Assembly: GCF_902499115.1 (NCBI RefSeq)
Contig: NZ_CABVPN010000040.1
Location: 1-46,769, forward strand
Reading direction: 5' to 3'
Length of the DNA: 46,769 bases
Origin: Burkholderia diffusa
GTDB taxonomy: Bacteria; Pseudomonadota; Gammaproteobacteria; Burkholderiales; Burkholderiaceae
Of this stretch, positions 1 to 7,755 are shown one piece after another. The notes beneath the pieces were generated by a model. That model was given only the letters and a program-made list of their open reading frames with translations. It made no database searches and was not told the DNA's origin. The translations under genes were made by a program, and so were the position numbers. Positions within the stretch are counted from its first letter, which is position 1, and each line of letters begins with the position of its first letter.

Positions 1-98
1 TGGACCGCCTCAGCCGATTCCATCCTCGAAAAGCTGCATCGACTTTGCTCGCGAATCAGCGGAACAGGACACTAGCGGGGCACACGTTCCGGACGGGC

Positions 99-126
99 AA
101 AAAAAACGGGCCCGTTTCCGGGCCCG
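99..126 (-). terminator. Terminator downstream of puuD
   Basis: A 7-bp perfect stem (107-113 with 120-126) has a 6-nt loop. Read on the minus strand it is followed by eight T residues (99-106). It lies 47 bases beyond the puuD stop codon, so it most likely ends the uraH-puuD transcript. The 98 bases to its left hold no gene that I can support. Confidence 0.85.
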
Positions 127-173
127 CGAACGGAGAGGATTGCGCCGGCAACCGACGGCCGGCGCACGGCGGC

Positions 174-1367
174 TTACTTGACCGCGCCACCCTCGAACCA
201 TGCGGCGAGCTTCACGCGCTCGTCGTCGGTCATGTGCGTGACGTTGCCGATCGGCATCGCCTTCAGGCGCACGGCCTGTTCGTAGATGCGTTGCGCGTTC
301 TTCGATACTTCGTCCGGCGTATCGAACATCACGCCGGCGGGCGCGCTGCCCATCAGTGTCGGCTTCGCCGAGTGGCACTCGACGCAGCGCTGCTGCAGGA
401 TCGGCATGATGTCGTTGATCACGATCTTCGGTGCGTTGGCCGCCTGCGCTTCCGGCGCGACCGGCTTCGGCATCGTCCACACCAGTGCGCCCGACAGCAG
501 CGCGACACCGCCGATCGGCAGGTACCACAGCTGCTTGCCGCGGTGACGCATCACGAAGAACTGACGGATCAGCGCGCCGGCCAGCATGATCAGCACGAGC
601 ACGACCCAGTTGAACTTGTTCGTGTACGTCATCGCATAGTGGTTCGACAGCATCGCGAACACGACCGGCAGCGTGAAATACGTGTTGTGCACCGAACGCT
701 GCTTGCCGCGCTTGCCGTAGATCGGGTTCGGTTCTTCGCCCTTGAGCATCTTGTCGACCATCTTGCGCTGGCCGGGGATGATGACGAAGAACACGTTCGC
801 CGACATGATCGTCGCGAGCATCGCGCCGACGATCAGGTACGCCGCACGGCCCGAGAAGATGTGGCACGCGAGGTACGCGGCGACGACGACGTAGACGCCG
901 ACGCAGATGCCCAGCACGCGATCGTTGGTGCCGAGGATTCGGCACAGCGAGTCGTAGACGATCCAGCCGGCCGCGAGGAAGCCGAGGGCGGAGGCGACGG
1001 CGACCACCGGGCCCATGTCGAGCACGCTCTTGTCGATCAGGTACGTGTTCGGTGCGAGCAGGTACAGCACGAAGAACAGCGAGAAGCCCGACAGCCAGGT
1101 CGTGTACGACGGCCACTTCGACCAGTGCAGGTCATCCGGCATTTCCGGCGGGGCGACCGTGTACTTCTGCATGTTGTAGAAACCACCACCGTGGACGTGC
1201 CACAGTTCGCCGAACACGCCGCGCTTGCGCTGGTTCGCGTCGGTCGGCGGTTTCAGGCTGTTGTCGAGCGCGACGAAATAGAAGGACTCGCCGATCCACG
1301 CAATGGCGACGATGACGTGCAGCCATCGCAGCGCGAGGTTCAGCCAGTCGGTGATGAAGCCTTCCAT
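174..1367 (-). CDS. puuD: Urate hydroxylase PuuD (membrane, cytochrome c-linked)
   Basis: This 397-aa protein matches the PuuD family, the membrane urate oxidases that convert urate to 5-hydroxyisourate and pass electrons through a C-terminal cytochrome c instead of releasing peroxide. The first ~290 residues hold several hydrophobic helices, opening with a segment like WLHVIVAIAWIGESFYFVAL. The tail carries the haem c motif CVECH at about residue 328 and a candidate Met ligand in KAMPIGN near residue 371. The ATG follows a near-perfect Shine-Dalgarno GGAGGAG. It sits 67 bases after uraH on the same strand, and UraH uses the PuuD product, so a two-gene urate operon is likely. A strong terminator follows. 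Confidence 0.95.
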   Translation of the reverse strand: MEGFITDWLNLALRWLHVIVAIAWIGESFYFVALDNSLKPPTDANQRKRGVFGELWHVHGGGFYNMQKYTVAPPEMPDDLHWSKWPSYTTWLSGFSLFFVLYLLAPNTYLIDKSVLDMGPVVAVASALGFLAAGWIVYDSLCRILGTNDRVLGICVGVYVVVAAYLACHIFSGRAAYLIVGAMLATIMSANVFFVIIPGQRKMVDKMLKGEEPNPIYGKRGKQRSVHNTYFTLPVVFAMLSNHYAMTYTNKFNWVVLVLIMLAGALIRQFFVMRHRGKQLWYLPIGGVALLSGALVWTMPKPVAPEAQAANAPKIVINDIMPILQQRCVECHSAKPTLMGSAPAGVMFDTPDEVSKNAQRIYEQAVRLKAMPIGNVTHMTDDERVKLAAWFEGGAVK

Positions 1368-1434
1368 GAAACTCCTCCAGACTCAGATCGTTGTCTTTGA
1401 TGCGGGCGCCGATGCGTCGGGCGCCGATGCGCTG

Positions 1435-1788
1435 TCAGCTGCCGCGATAGGTGCTGTACGACCACGGCGACACGAGCAGCGGCACGTGGTAGTGCGATGC
1501 GGTGTCGGCGATGCCGAAGCGCAGGACGACGCGGTCGACGAAGCGGGGTTCGGGCACCTTCACGCCGAGCGACGCGAAGTAGTCGCCGGCATGGAACACG
1601 AGTTCGTATTCGCCGGCGGCGAGCGCGGCGCCTTCGAGCAGGGGTTCGTCGCAGCGGCCGTCGCTATTGGTCAGAACGGTCTTGATTGCGCGGCGCGATT
1701 CGCCGTCCAGCGCGTAGAGGTCCACCTTGATGGCAGCGCCGGGGCGACCGTGTGCCGTATCGAGTACGTGGGTAGTGAGCTTTCCCAT
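1435..1788 (-). CDS. uraH: 5-hydroxyisourate hydrolase
   Basis: This 117-aa transthyretin-like protein hydrolyses 5-hydroxyisourate to OHCU, the step after urate hydroxylation. The family hallmarks are present: an N-terminal TTHVLD motif and the C-terminal YRGS tetrapeptide, with HYHVPLLVSP before it. I chose the ATG at 1788 because AAGGA lies 9 bases upstream and homologues begin with the equivalent of MGKLTTHVLD. The open frame runs further upstream but that extension is not conserved-looking. It heads a likely operon with puuD. Other OHCU-processing genes are not in the window. Confidence 0.95.
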   Translation of the reverse strand: MGKLTTHVLDTAHGRPGAAIKVDLYALDGESRRAIKTVLTNSDGRCDEPLLEGAALAAGEYELVFHAGDYFASLGVKVPEPRFVDRVVLRFGIADTASHYHVPLLVSPWSYSTYRGS

Positions 1789-2299
1789 TCGCAATTGTCC
1801 TTGTGTGAATGCGAGGTTCGGCGGCGACTCGATCCATTGACTGTGCGGCGGATCGAGGCTCCACGTCACGTGGCTACATACCCGTCGGCGAGATTGAAGC
1901 GAGCGCCGTGCAGGCATTGTAAAAAGGTTCCCCGCGCAAATACGGGCGCGATATCAAAGATAATGCGCCGCGCATGAGCGGCTGTCGACGGCACGCCGGA
2001 TACGGCTTCCGGCGGCCGTTTCGGGCGCTCGGCCGGGCGTTGCGCGGCGTACCATATCGAATCCGTGAAGCGCAGTATTCCGGATCGCGCATTGTGTGCG
2101 GCGCGCGCTTGGGCGATCCTCCCGCCGTGCGCGTCGGCCCGTGGCTCGCGCGCACCCCGAAGACGGCGAGCACGCCGGGTAACCGGGCCAGGGCGTTCGA
2201 ACGGACGCAGGCACCGGAGCGTGCCGCGATTCAGCGTTCGAACGGCTGTGTGACCGTCCCCAGGAACCGCCCCTGGGGGCAGACCGACGCGGAGAACGC
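1789..2299. other. Divergent intergenic region, uraH / deaminase
   Basis: These 511 bases separate uraH (minus) from the deaminase gene (plus). No convincing protein is encoded, and the open frames here have no recognisable sequence. A lower-GC patch at about 1915-1970 should hold the uraH promoter, with a minus-strand -10-like TACAAT at 1916-1921 but no clear -35. A hairpin lies next to the deaminase start and is listed separately. I see no obvious operator. Confidence 0.5.
2256..2280 (+). promoter_or_regulatory. Leader hairpin before deaminase start
   Basis: A 9-bp stem (2256-2264 with 2272-2280, one G-U pair, core CCCCAGG/CCTGGGG) has a 7-nt loop and ends 19 bases before the start codon, just upstream of the GGAG ribosome-binding site. 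There is no T-tract, so it is not a standard terminator. It could affect mRNA stability or translation. Its function is inference only. Confidence 0.4.
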
Positions 2300-3712
2300 A
2301 TGAACCTCGAGCAGCACGCTGGCGCACGCGCGCCGAACTCTTCCTCATCCCGCCCGAGAACCCTGCTGGTCAAGCACGCCGACGTGCTCGTGACCATGGA
2401 CGACACACGCCGCGAGCTGCGCGACGCGGGGCTCTATATCGAAGACAACCGGATCGTCGCGGTCGGCCCGAGCGCCGAGTTGCCCGATACCGCGGACGAA
2501 GTGCTCGACCTGCGCGGCCACCTCGTGATCCCGGGGCTCGTGAACACGCATCACCACATGTACCAGAGCCTCACACGCGCGGTGCCGGCCGCGCAGAACG
2601 CCGAACTGTTCGGCTGGCTGACGAACCTGTACCGGATCTGGGCGCACCTGACACCCGAGATGATCGAGGTGTCGACGCTGACCGCGATGGCCGAACTGCT
2701 GCAGTCGGGCTGCACGACGTCGAGCGACCATCTGTACATCTATCCGAACGGAAGCCGGCTCGACGACAGCATCGGCGCCGCGCAGCGAATCGGCATGCGC
2801 TTTCATGCGAGCCGCGGTGCGATGAGCGTCGGCCAGCGCGATGGCGGACTGCCGCCCGATTCGGTCGTCGAGCGCGAGCCCGACATCCTGCGCGATGCGC
2901 AGCGCCTGATCGAGACCTATCACGACGAAGGCCGCTACGCGATGCTGCGGGTGGTGGTCGCGCCGTGCTCGCCGTTCTCGGTGAGCCGCGGCCTGATGCG
3001 CGACGCGGCCGTGCTCGCGCGCGACTACGGCGTGTCGCTGCACACGCACCTGGCCGAGAACGTCAACGACATCGCGTACAGCCGCGAGAAGTTCGGGATG
3101 ACGCCTGCCGAATACGCGGAAGATCTCGGCTGGGTCGGCCACGACGTGTGGCACGCGCACTGCGTGCAGCTCGACGATGCGGGCATCGGCCTGTTCGCGC
3201 GCACCGGCACCGGCGTCGCGCATTGCCCATGTTCGAACATGCGGCTCGCGTCGGGCATCGCGCCCGTGAAGAAGATGCGTCTCGCGGGTGTGCCGGTCGG
3301 GCTCGGCGTCGACGGTTCCGCGTCGAACGACGGCGCGCAGATGGTTGCGGAAGTGCGGCAGGCGCTGCTGCTGCAGCGGGTCGGTTTCGGGCCCGACGCG
3401 ATGACCGCGCGCGAGGCGCTCGAGATCGCGACGCTGGGCGGCGCGAAGGTGCTGAACCGTGACGACATCGGCGCGCTGAAGCCAGGCATGGCCGCGGACT
3501 TCGCCGCGTTCGACCTGCGTCAGCCGCTGTTCGCGGGCGCGCTGCACGATCCGGTTGCGGCGCTCGTGTTCTGCGCGCCGTCGCAGACGGCGTACACGGT
3601 GGTGAACGGGAAGGTGGTGGTGCGGGAAGGGCGGCTCGCGACGCTCGACCTGCCGCCGGTCATCGAGCGTCACAACGCGCTGGCGCAAGCACTCGTGGAG
3701 GCGTCGCGCTGA
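2300..3712 (+). CDS. Probable 8-oxoguanine deaminase (amidohydrolase)
   Basis: This 470-aa protein belongs to the COG0402 amidohydrolases (AtzB/TrzN/guanine deaminase-like). Metal-site motifs are visible: NTHHHM (His84-His86), HTHLAEN (His248, His250, Glu253), WHAHC (His285, His287) and GLGVDGSASND (Asp338). The overall sequence and the TTSSDHLY segment resemble 8-oxoguanine deaminase, which hydrolyses 8-oxoguanine to urate and ammonia. Hydroxyatrazine-type hydrolases are close relatives and cannot be excluded. The ATG follows GGAG at 5 bases. The first ~20 residues are low-complexity and could be an extension. Its product would feed directly into the divergent puuD-uraH genes, which supports the call. 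Confidence 0.85.
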   Translation: MNLEQHAGARAPNSSSSRPRTLLVKHADVLVTMDDTRRELRDAGLYIEDNRIVAVGPSAELPDTADEVLDLRGHLVIPGLVNTHHHMYQSLTRAVPAAQNAELFGWLTNLYRIWAHLTPEMIEVSTLTAMAELLQSGCTTSSDHLYIYPNGSRLDDSIGAAQRIGMRFHASRGAMSVGQRDGGLPPDSVVEREPDILRDAQRLIETYHDEGRYAMLRVVVAPCSPFSVSRGLMRDAAVLARDYGVSLHTHLAENVNDIAYSREKFGMTPAEYAEDLGWVGHDVWHAHCVQLDDAGIGLFARTGTGVAHCPCSNMRLASGIAPVKKMRLAGVPVGLGVDGSASNDGAQMVAEVRQALLLQRVGFGPDAMTAREALEIATLGGAKVLNRDDIGALKPGMAADFAAFDLRQPLFAGALHDPVAALVFCAPSQTAYTVVNGKVVVREGRLATLDLPPVIERHNALAQALVEASR

Positions 3713-3830
3713 CGCATCGATGTGAAGGTCGCGCTGCGATCGGGCGCGTGGCCGAGGCCATGGCCGCCACACGCCACGATTGCACGGGGCCGCACCGCGA
3801 CGGCATGGCCGCCGCGCGCGTCGTGCGCGA

Positions 3831-4760
3831 TTACGTCTCGATCAGCGTGCGGGTTGCTTCGGCGACGAGGCTGCGCAGCCAGCGCACTTCGTCGGAGTAG
3901 TGGCAGCGTTCGTGCCACAGCTGGTAGTACTGCATCGGCGGGAAGTCGAGCGGCGCCGGCACGACCGACAGCGGCAGGAACTTCGCGTAGTGATCGGCGA
4001 ACAGGCGCGTCGTCGTGAAGATCAGGTCGGACTTCACCAGCACGTACGGCGCGAGGTTGAAGTACGGCAGCGTGACGACCACGTGACGCTTGAGCCGTTC
4101 GCGCGCGAGATGCACGTCGATCGCGCCGCGCTGGCCGACCGAGTACGGCGTCGGCGCGAGATGCGGCGCGTTCAGGTACTGGTCGAGCGTGAGCCCGCCG
4201 CGCTTCGCGAACGGATGCGTGTTGCTCATCAGGCAGACGATTTCATCGACGAACAGGTTCGACAGGTGCAACTGCTCGGGTGGCTCGGGCCAGTTGCCGA
4301 CGACGATGTCGAGCTTGCCGTCTTCCAGCGCGAGCTCGTAGTCGAATGCGGGGCCGAGCGAGTGGAACTCGAGCGTCGCGTTCGGCGCCGCCTGGCGGAA
4401 GCGTTCGACGACGGTCGGCACGAACAGCACGTTCAGGTAGTCGGGGCAGCCGATCCGGTAGCAGCGGATCGACGTGGCCGGGTCGAAATTGTGCTGCTGG
4501 AACTTGATGCGCTCGATTTCGCGCAGTGCGTTCTGCACCGGCTCGAGCAGGCGCAATCCGTACTCGGTTGGGACCATGCCGGACTTGCCGCGCACGAGCA
4601 GCGGGTCGCCTGTGATGTCGCGCAGGCGCCGCAGTGCGGCGCTGATCGCCGGTTGCGACTGGTTCAGTTTGACGGCCGCGCGCGTGACGCTGCGCTCCAT
4701 CAACAAGGTGTGCAAGACGCGCAAGAGGTACGTGTCGATCGCCTCGCGTTGCTGACTCAT
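3831..4760 (-). CDS. LysR family transcriptional regulator
   Basis: This 309-aa protein has the LysR layout: an N-terminal winged helix-turn-helix at about residues 15-60 (SVTRAAVKLNQSQPAISAAL), then a periplasmic-binding-protein-like effector domain. The motif following the helices, TGDPLLVR, is typical. The ATG follows GGAGA. It is convergent with the deaminase gene, and the upstream gene on its strand is dodecin. The ligand is unknown. It lies near purine genes, but nothing in the sequence ties it to them. A LysR-type palindrome lies about 50 bases upstream, which suggests autoregulation. Confidence 0.93.
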   Translation of the reverse strand: MSQQREAIDTYLLRVLHTLLMERSVTRAAVKLNQSQPAISAALRRLRDITGDPLLVRGKSGMVPTEYGLRLLEPVQNALREIERIKFQQHNFDPATSIRCYRIGCPDYLNVLFVPTVVERFRQAAPNATLEFHSLGPAFDYELALEDGKLDIVVGNWPEPPEQLHLSNLFVDEIVCLMSNTHPFAKRGGLTLDQYLNAPHLAPTPYSVGQRGAIDVHLARERLKRHVVVTLPYFNLAPYVLVKSDLIFTTTRLFADHYAKFLPLSVVPAPLDFPPMQYYQLWHERCHYSDEVRWLRSLVAEATRTLIET

Positions 4761-4810
4761 GATTTCTCCGGTTTATATGTCTGGGCTGATCGAGGGGTGA
4801 TGTGGGTATA

Positions 4811-4835
4811 TGGTTTTTAATATGAACGAAAACCA
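4811..4835. promoter_or_regulatory. LysR-type operator, TGGTTTT-N11-AAAACCA
   Basis: A perfect 7-bp inverted repeat (TGGTTTT at 4811-4817, AAAACCA at 4829-4835) is separated by exactly 11 bases, giving the T-N11-A core typical of LysR regulators. It lies 51 bases upstream of the lysR start codon, where an autoregulatory site would be expected. No gene starts divergently here, so other targets would be elsewhere. Binding is inferred. Confidence 0.6.
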
Positions 4836-4981
4836 GCGTCAAGAGATGGATACCCGCACACGCACGCCGGCCGGGCCTCGCGAAGGGACCCGAACGGGGC
4901 GTGATGCGGGTGGGCGCGGCGCCGCGCGGATGCGCATTGCACGCATCCGGCGGCCAGTGCACCGCGCGTGACGCGCGTGCG

Positions 4982-5191
4982 TCAGTCGTCGATACGCATG
5001 CCGACTTTCAGCGTGACTTGCCAGTGGATGACCTGGTCGCCTTCGATGTGGCCGCGCGTTTCGGTGACCTGGAACCAGTGCAGGTTGTGCAGCGTCTTGC
5101 CGGCTTTCGAGATCGCGTTGCGGATGGCGTCGTCGCACGATTGCCGCGACGAACCGGTCAGTTCAATCAGCTTGTAGACGTGGTCGCTCAT
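4982..5191 (-). CDS. Dodecin, flavin-binding protein
   Basis: This 69-aa protein has the dodecin pattern: MSDHVYKLIELTGSS at the start, a helix with DDAIRNAISKA, then strands with WFQVTETRGHI, HWQVTLKVGMRI and a short acidic end. Dodecins form hollow 12-subunit shells that store and quench flavins. The Trp in LHWFQV is the usual flavin-stacking residue. I chose the ATG at 5191 because GGGAG lies upstream and the family starts here. The open frame runs 60 bases further upstream with no family similarity. Confidence 0.93.
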   Translation of the reverse strand: MSDHVYKLIELTGSSRQSCDDAIRNAISKAGKTLHNLHWFQVTETRGHIEGDQVIHWQVTLKVGMRIDD

Positions 5192-5325
5192 GATGCGCTC
5201 CCTGGGATGTCGGTGTGTGCGGCCGCGCAAGCGGCGGGCCCGAGGCGGCACCGCGCGTGTCCGGCTTCTTGAGTGATAGGTATGATGGGCGGCAAGTGCA
5301 ACCCCAATTGGAGACGAGGAACATC

Positions 5326-6219
5326 GTGGAAGTCGGATTTTGCGGACCGGGATTGATGGGCGCGCCGATGATTCGGCATTTGCTGGCGGCGGGCCATCGG
5401 GTCAGCGTATGGAACCGGACGCGCGCCAAGGCCGAGGCGCTCGAAAAGGACGGTGCACAGGTGGTCGACACGCCACGCGAACTGGCGGAGCGCGTCGACA
5501 CGGTGTTCGTGTGCGTGCTCGACGGCCGTGCGGTCGGCGACGTCGCGTTCGGCGAGCACGGGCTCCTCGCCGGCGATGCGAATGCGCGCCGCCTGAAGCG
5601 CATCGTCGATCATTCGAGCATTCCGCCTGCCGCGACGCGCGACTACGCGGCGCGCGCGGCCGCGCTCGGCGTCGGCTGGATCGACGCGCCCGTATCGGGT
5701 GGCGTGCCCGGCGCGCAGGCCGGCACGCTCGCGGTGATGGCGGGCGGTGGCGCGATCGACCTCGACGCGGTGCGGCCGCTGATCGACACCTACGCGTCGC
5801 GCATCACGCACATGGGCGACGCGGGCGCGGGCCAGACCGCGAAACTCTGCAACCAGGCGATCGTCACCGCGACGGTGACCGCGATCGCGGAAGCGGTCGG
5901 CTTCGCACAGGCGAGCGGCATCGACGCCGCGCGTCTGGCCGACGCACTGGCGGGCGGGTGGGCCGATTCGGTGCTGCTGCAGACCTTCGTGCCGCGCATG
6001 ACGTCAGGCGGTCATCCGCCGATCGGCGCGCTGAGCACGTTCCAGAAGGACGTCGACGCGATCGCCGATGCGGCGCGCGACACCGGCGCGGTGATGCCCG
6101 TATCGGCCACGGTGCAGCAGGTGCTGCGGCTGGGCGCCGCGCAGGGGCTTGCCGGTGCCGATTTCGCCGCGTTCATCGACATCGTCCGGCCCGGCAACGG
6201 GCGCGCGACGGCGCAATGA
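5326..6219 (+). CDS. NAD(P)-dependent beta-hydroxyacid dehydrogenase
   Basis: This 297-aa protein belongs to the 3-hydroxyisobutyrate / tartronate-semialdehyde reductase family. It shows an N-terminal dinucleotide-binding loop GFCGPGLMG at residues 4-12, the substrate motif DAPVSGG at about 120-126, and the catalytic Lys173 in GAGQTAKLCNQ. I chose the GTG at 5326 because GAGGA lies 5 bases upstream and the fold begins immediately after. An in-frame ATG 111 bases upstream would add an unrelated arginine-rich lead. Substrate cannot be fixed from sequence. Glycerate kinase, a partner of tartronate-semialdehyde reductase, is encoded 30 kb away, so that link is weak. Confidence 0.88.
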   Translation: MEVGFCGPGLMGAPMIRHLLAAGHRVSVWNRTRAKAEALEKDGAQVVDTPRELAERVDTVFVCVLDGRAVGDVAFGEHGLLAGDANARRLKRIVDHSSIPPAATRDYAARAAALGVGWIDAPVSGGVPGAQAGTLAVMAGGGAIDLDAVRPLIDTYASRITHMGDAGAGQTAKLCNQAIVTATVTAIAEAVGFAQASGIDAARLADALAGGWADSVLLQTFVPRMTSGGHPPIGALSTFQKDVDAIADAARDTGAVMPVSATVQQVLRLGAAQGLAGADFAAFIDIVRPGNGRATAQ

Positions 6220-6256
6220 TCGCGCCGCGACAGTGAAGCGGGAAGCCTGAATGGCC

Positions 6257-6282
6257 GATGGGCCGCCCGGAGGCGGCCCATC
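6257..6282. terminator. Strong hairpin between convergent genes
   Basis: An 11-bp perfect stem (6257-6267 with 6272-6282) has the loop CGGA. It sits in the gap between the dehydrogenase (plus) and the next gene (minus), which converge. No T-tract follows on either strand, so it may act as a weak terminator for both directions or as an mRNA 3'-end block. Confidence 0.5.
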
Positions 6283-6296
6283 GTGTCGGTGTCGGT

Positions 6297-6743
6297 TCAG
6301 CCGAGGGAGCGCGGTGTCGTGTCGCCGGCGTTCTGGCGTCCGAGGCCGCCGCGCAGGCTCGCCTTCGTGCCTGCACCAAATTCGGGCAGGATGCGCGCGC
6401 GGGCGCGGCTCGCGAACACGAGGAAGCCGAAGCCGTTCGCCTCGTACCAGTACCCGCCGTTCTCGAGGCCGTCGAGCGGTTGTTCGAGTGCGTTGGCGAT
6501 CGATTCGATGCAGCGCTTGCGCAGTTCGGCGATGGCTGGATAGGGCGGCTGAGCGCCGCGCACGCTGCACAGGAGCACGTCGAGGCCGGGCAGCACATGC
6601 GCATACAGGACGGGTTCGTCCTGCGCACGGGCGCGGGCAATCTTGGTGTCGAGCTGCGCGAACGGTTTCGAGTGGCGCAATACCGCGAGGAACGACTCCT
6701 GGCCGTCCTGTTGCGCACGTCGACGTTTTTTCGGGAAGGACAT
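6297..6743 (-). CDS. Hypothetical protein
   Basis: I do not recognise this 148-aa protein. It starts with a basic MSFPKKRRR stretch and continues with mixed alpha/beta-looking sequence, including YAHVLPGLDVLLCSV and a glycine/aromatic patch NGGYWYEANGFGF. There is no signal peptide or membrane helix. I chose the ATG at 6743. An in-frame ATG at 6788 has a better ribosome site (GGGAG, 8 bases), but the 15 extra codons include TTG, CAA, AGG and CGA, which this genome avoids, so they look non-coding. An extended -10 element lies upstream. Confidence 0.65.
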   Translation of the reverse strand: MSFPKKRRRAQQDGQESFLAVLRHSKPFAQLDTKIARARAQDEPVLYAHVLPGLDVLLCSVRGAQPPYPAIAELRKRCIESIANALEQPLDGLENGGYWYEANGFGFLVFASRARARILPEFGAGTKASLRGGLGRQNAGDTTPRSLG

Positions 6744-7025
6744 AAACACTCGCCTCAAAAACAATTGCAAGAAATGCGGCACTTTCATGCGACCCACTCC
6801 CGGCTATGTACGCCGCATGTCGATCCTTTATAGCACACGAAAATGCTGCACTCGTGCGGTACGACGATCAATGTCTCCCGTCGACCCGCTTGCCACGATG
6901 ATCGACACAGCCAGCGTCTTGGCGCCCGTACTGTCGTTTAGTCTCCATCATAGACCTGCTTTTCCCGCGCGTGCATTCGCGCGTCACAAAAAAGTGAGAT
7001 GGGCCACGCGCGACGCGTGCCCATG
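6744..7025. other. Intergenic region between hypothetical gene and mscL
   Basis: Together with the following terminator this gap is about 330 bases long. It holds the promoter element for the hypothetical gene (listed separately) and then roughly 190 bases in which I see no gene, repeat or structure. Confidence 0.5.
6827..6835 (-). promoter_or_regulatory. Extended -10 (TGC-TATAAA)
   Basis: On the minus strand the sequence reads TGCTATAAA, an extended -10 element. No -35 match is seen at 16-18 bases. It is about 85 bases upstream of the chosen start of the hypothetical gene at 6743, giving a leader of about 75 bases. Confidence 0.5.
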
Positions 7026-7049
7026 AAAAAGGCCCGCACTTGGCGGGCC
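7026..7049 (-). terminator. mscL terminator
   Basis: Stem GGCCCGC/GCGGGCC (7031-7037 with 7043-7049) has a 5-nt loop. On the minus strand five T residues follow. It lies 25 bases past the mscL stop. Confidence 0.85.
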
Positions 7050-7074
7050 CGGCGGATGCTACGTGGCGCGGTGC

Positions 7075-7506
7075 TCAGCGTTGCTTGAGCGAATCGCGGA
7101 TCTCGCGCAGCAGCACGGTGTCTTCCGGCGTCGCGGCCGGCGCGGCTTCTTCCGGCTTGCGCAGCTTGTTGATGAATTTCACCATCAGGAAAATGATGAA
7201 TGCGAGGATCACGAAATTGATCGCCACGGTGATGAACGAGCCGTAGCCGAATGCGGCGACGCCCGCAGCCTGCAGGTCCTTGAACGAATCGGGATTACCC
7301 TTGAACGACGGAGGGATGGTGCCGAGCAGAACGAACTTGTTCGAGAAATCCAGACCGCCCGTCAGCACGCCGATCACCGGCATGATGAGGTCTTTCACGA
7401 CCGAGTCGACGATCTTCGAGAATGCGCCGCCGATGATCACGCCGACGGCGAGATCCATCACGTTGCCTTTGACGGCGAACTCCTTGAATTCCTTGATTAT
7501 GCTCAT
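7075..7506 (-). CDS. mscL: Large-conductance mechanosensitive channel
   Basis: This 143-aa inner-membrane channel opens under extreme membrane tension to release solutes on osmotic downshock. It shows the amphipathic N-terminus (MSIIKEFKEFAVKGNVMDLA), TM1 with the pore-lining VGVIIGGAFSKIV, a periplasmic loop, TM2 (ITVAINFVILAFIIFLMV) and a charged cytoplasmic helix ending in a proline/alanine linker. Length is normal for the family. The ATG at 7506 follows AGGAGA. The upstream open frame is not part of the protein. It is a single gene with its own terminator. Confidence 0.98.
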   Translation of the reverse strand: MSIIKEFKEFAVKGNVMDLAVGVIIGGAFSKIVDSVVKDLIMPVIGVLTGGLDFSNKFVLLGTIPPSFKGNPDSFKDLQAAGVAAFGYGSFITVAINFVILAFIIFLMVKFINKLRKPEEAAPAATPEDTVLLREIRDSLKQR

Positions 7507-7755
7507 GAGCGGCTTTCTCCTGGTTGGGCGAGGGGAGGCGTGCCGCGACGCGCAGGGCTGCGAAGCGTCTGGCGGGTCGGAGGGGATCGGAGGCACGCCG
7601 ATGGCCGCATGATAGCGAACGTGCCCCATTGCCGGTAGCCCATCTTGAAATGATTAACAAATCACGGAGGGCGCCGGTGCGAGCGGAAATGAAAGGAAGC
7701 GCGGTGTAAGGGGGGCGGGCGCGGCGCGATGCGTCAACGCCCGCGTGTGGACTGC

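Noticed and set aside
1..98. Partial gene at the left edge
   Set aside because: No frame in the first 98 bases has family-like sequence or an independent start, and the puuD terminator follows.
45..1400. 451-codon plus-strand frame antisense to puuD
   Set aside because: Arg/His-rich shadow of puuD; no plausible domain or ribosome site.
6744..6788. In-frame start at 6788 for the hypothetical protein
   Set aside because: The ribosome site is good, but the 15 extra codons use codons that are rare in this genome, so coding probably begins at 6743.
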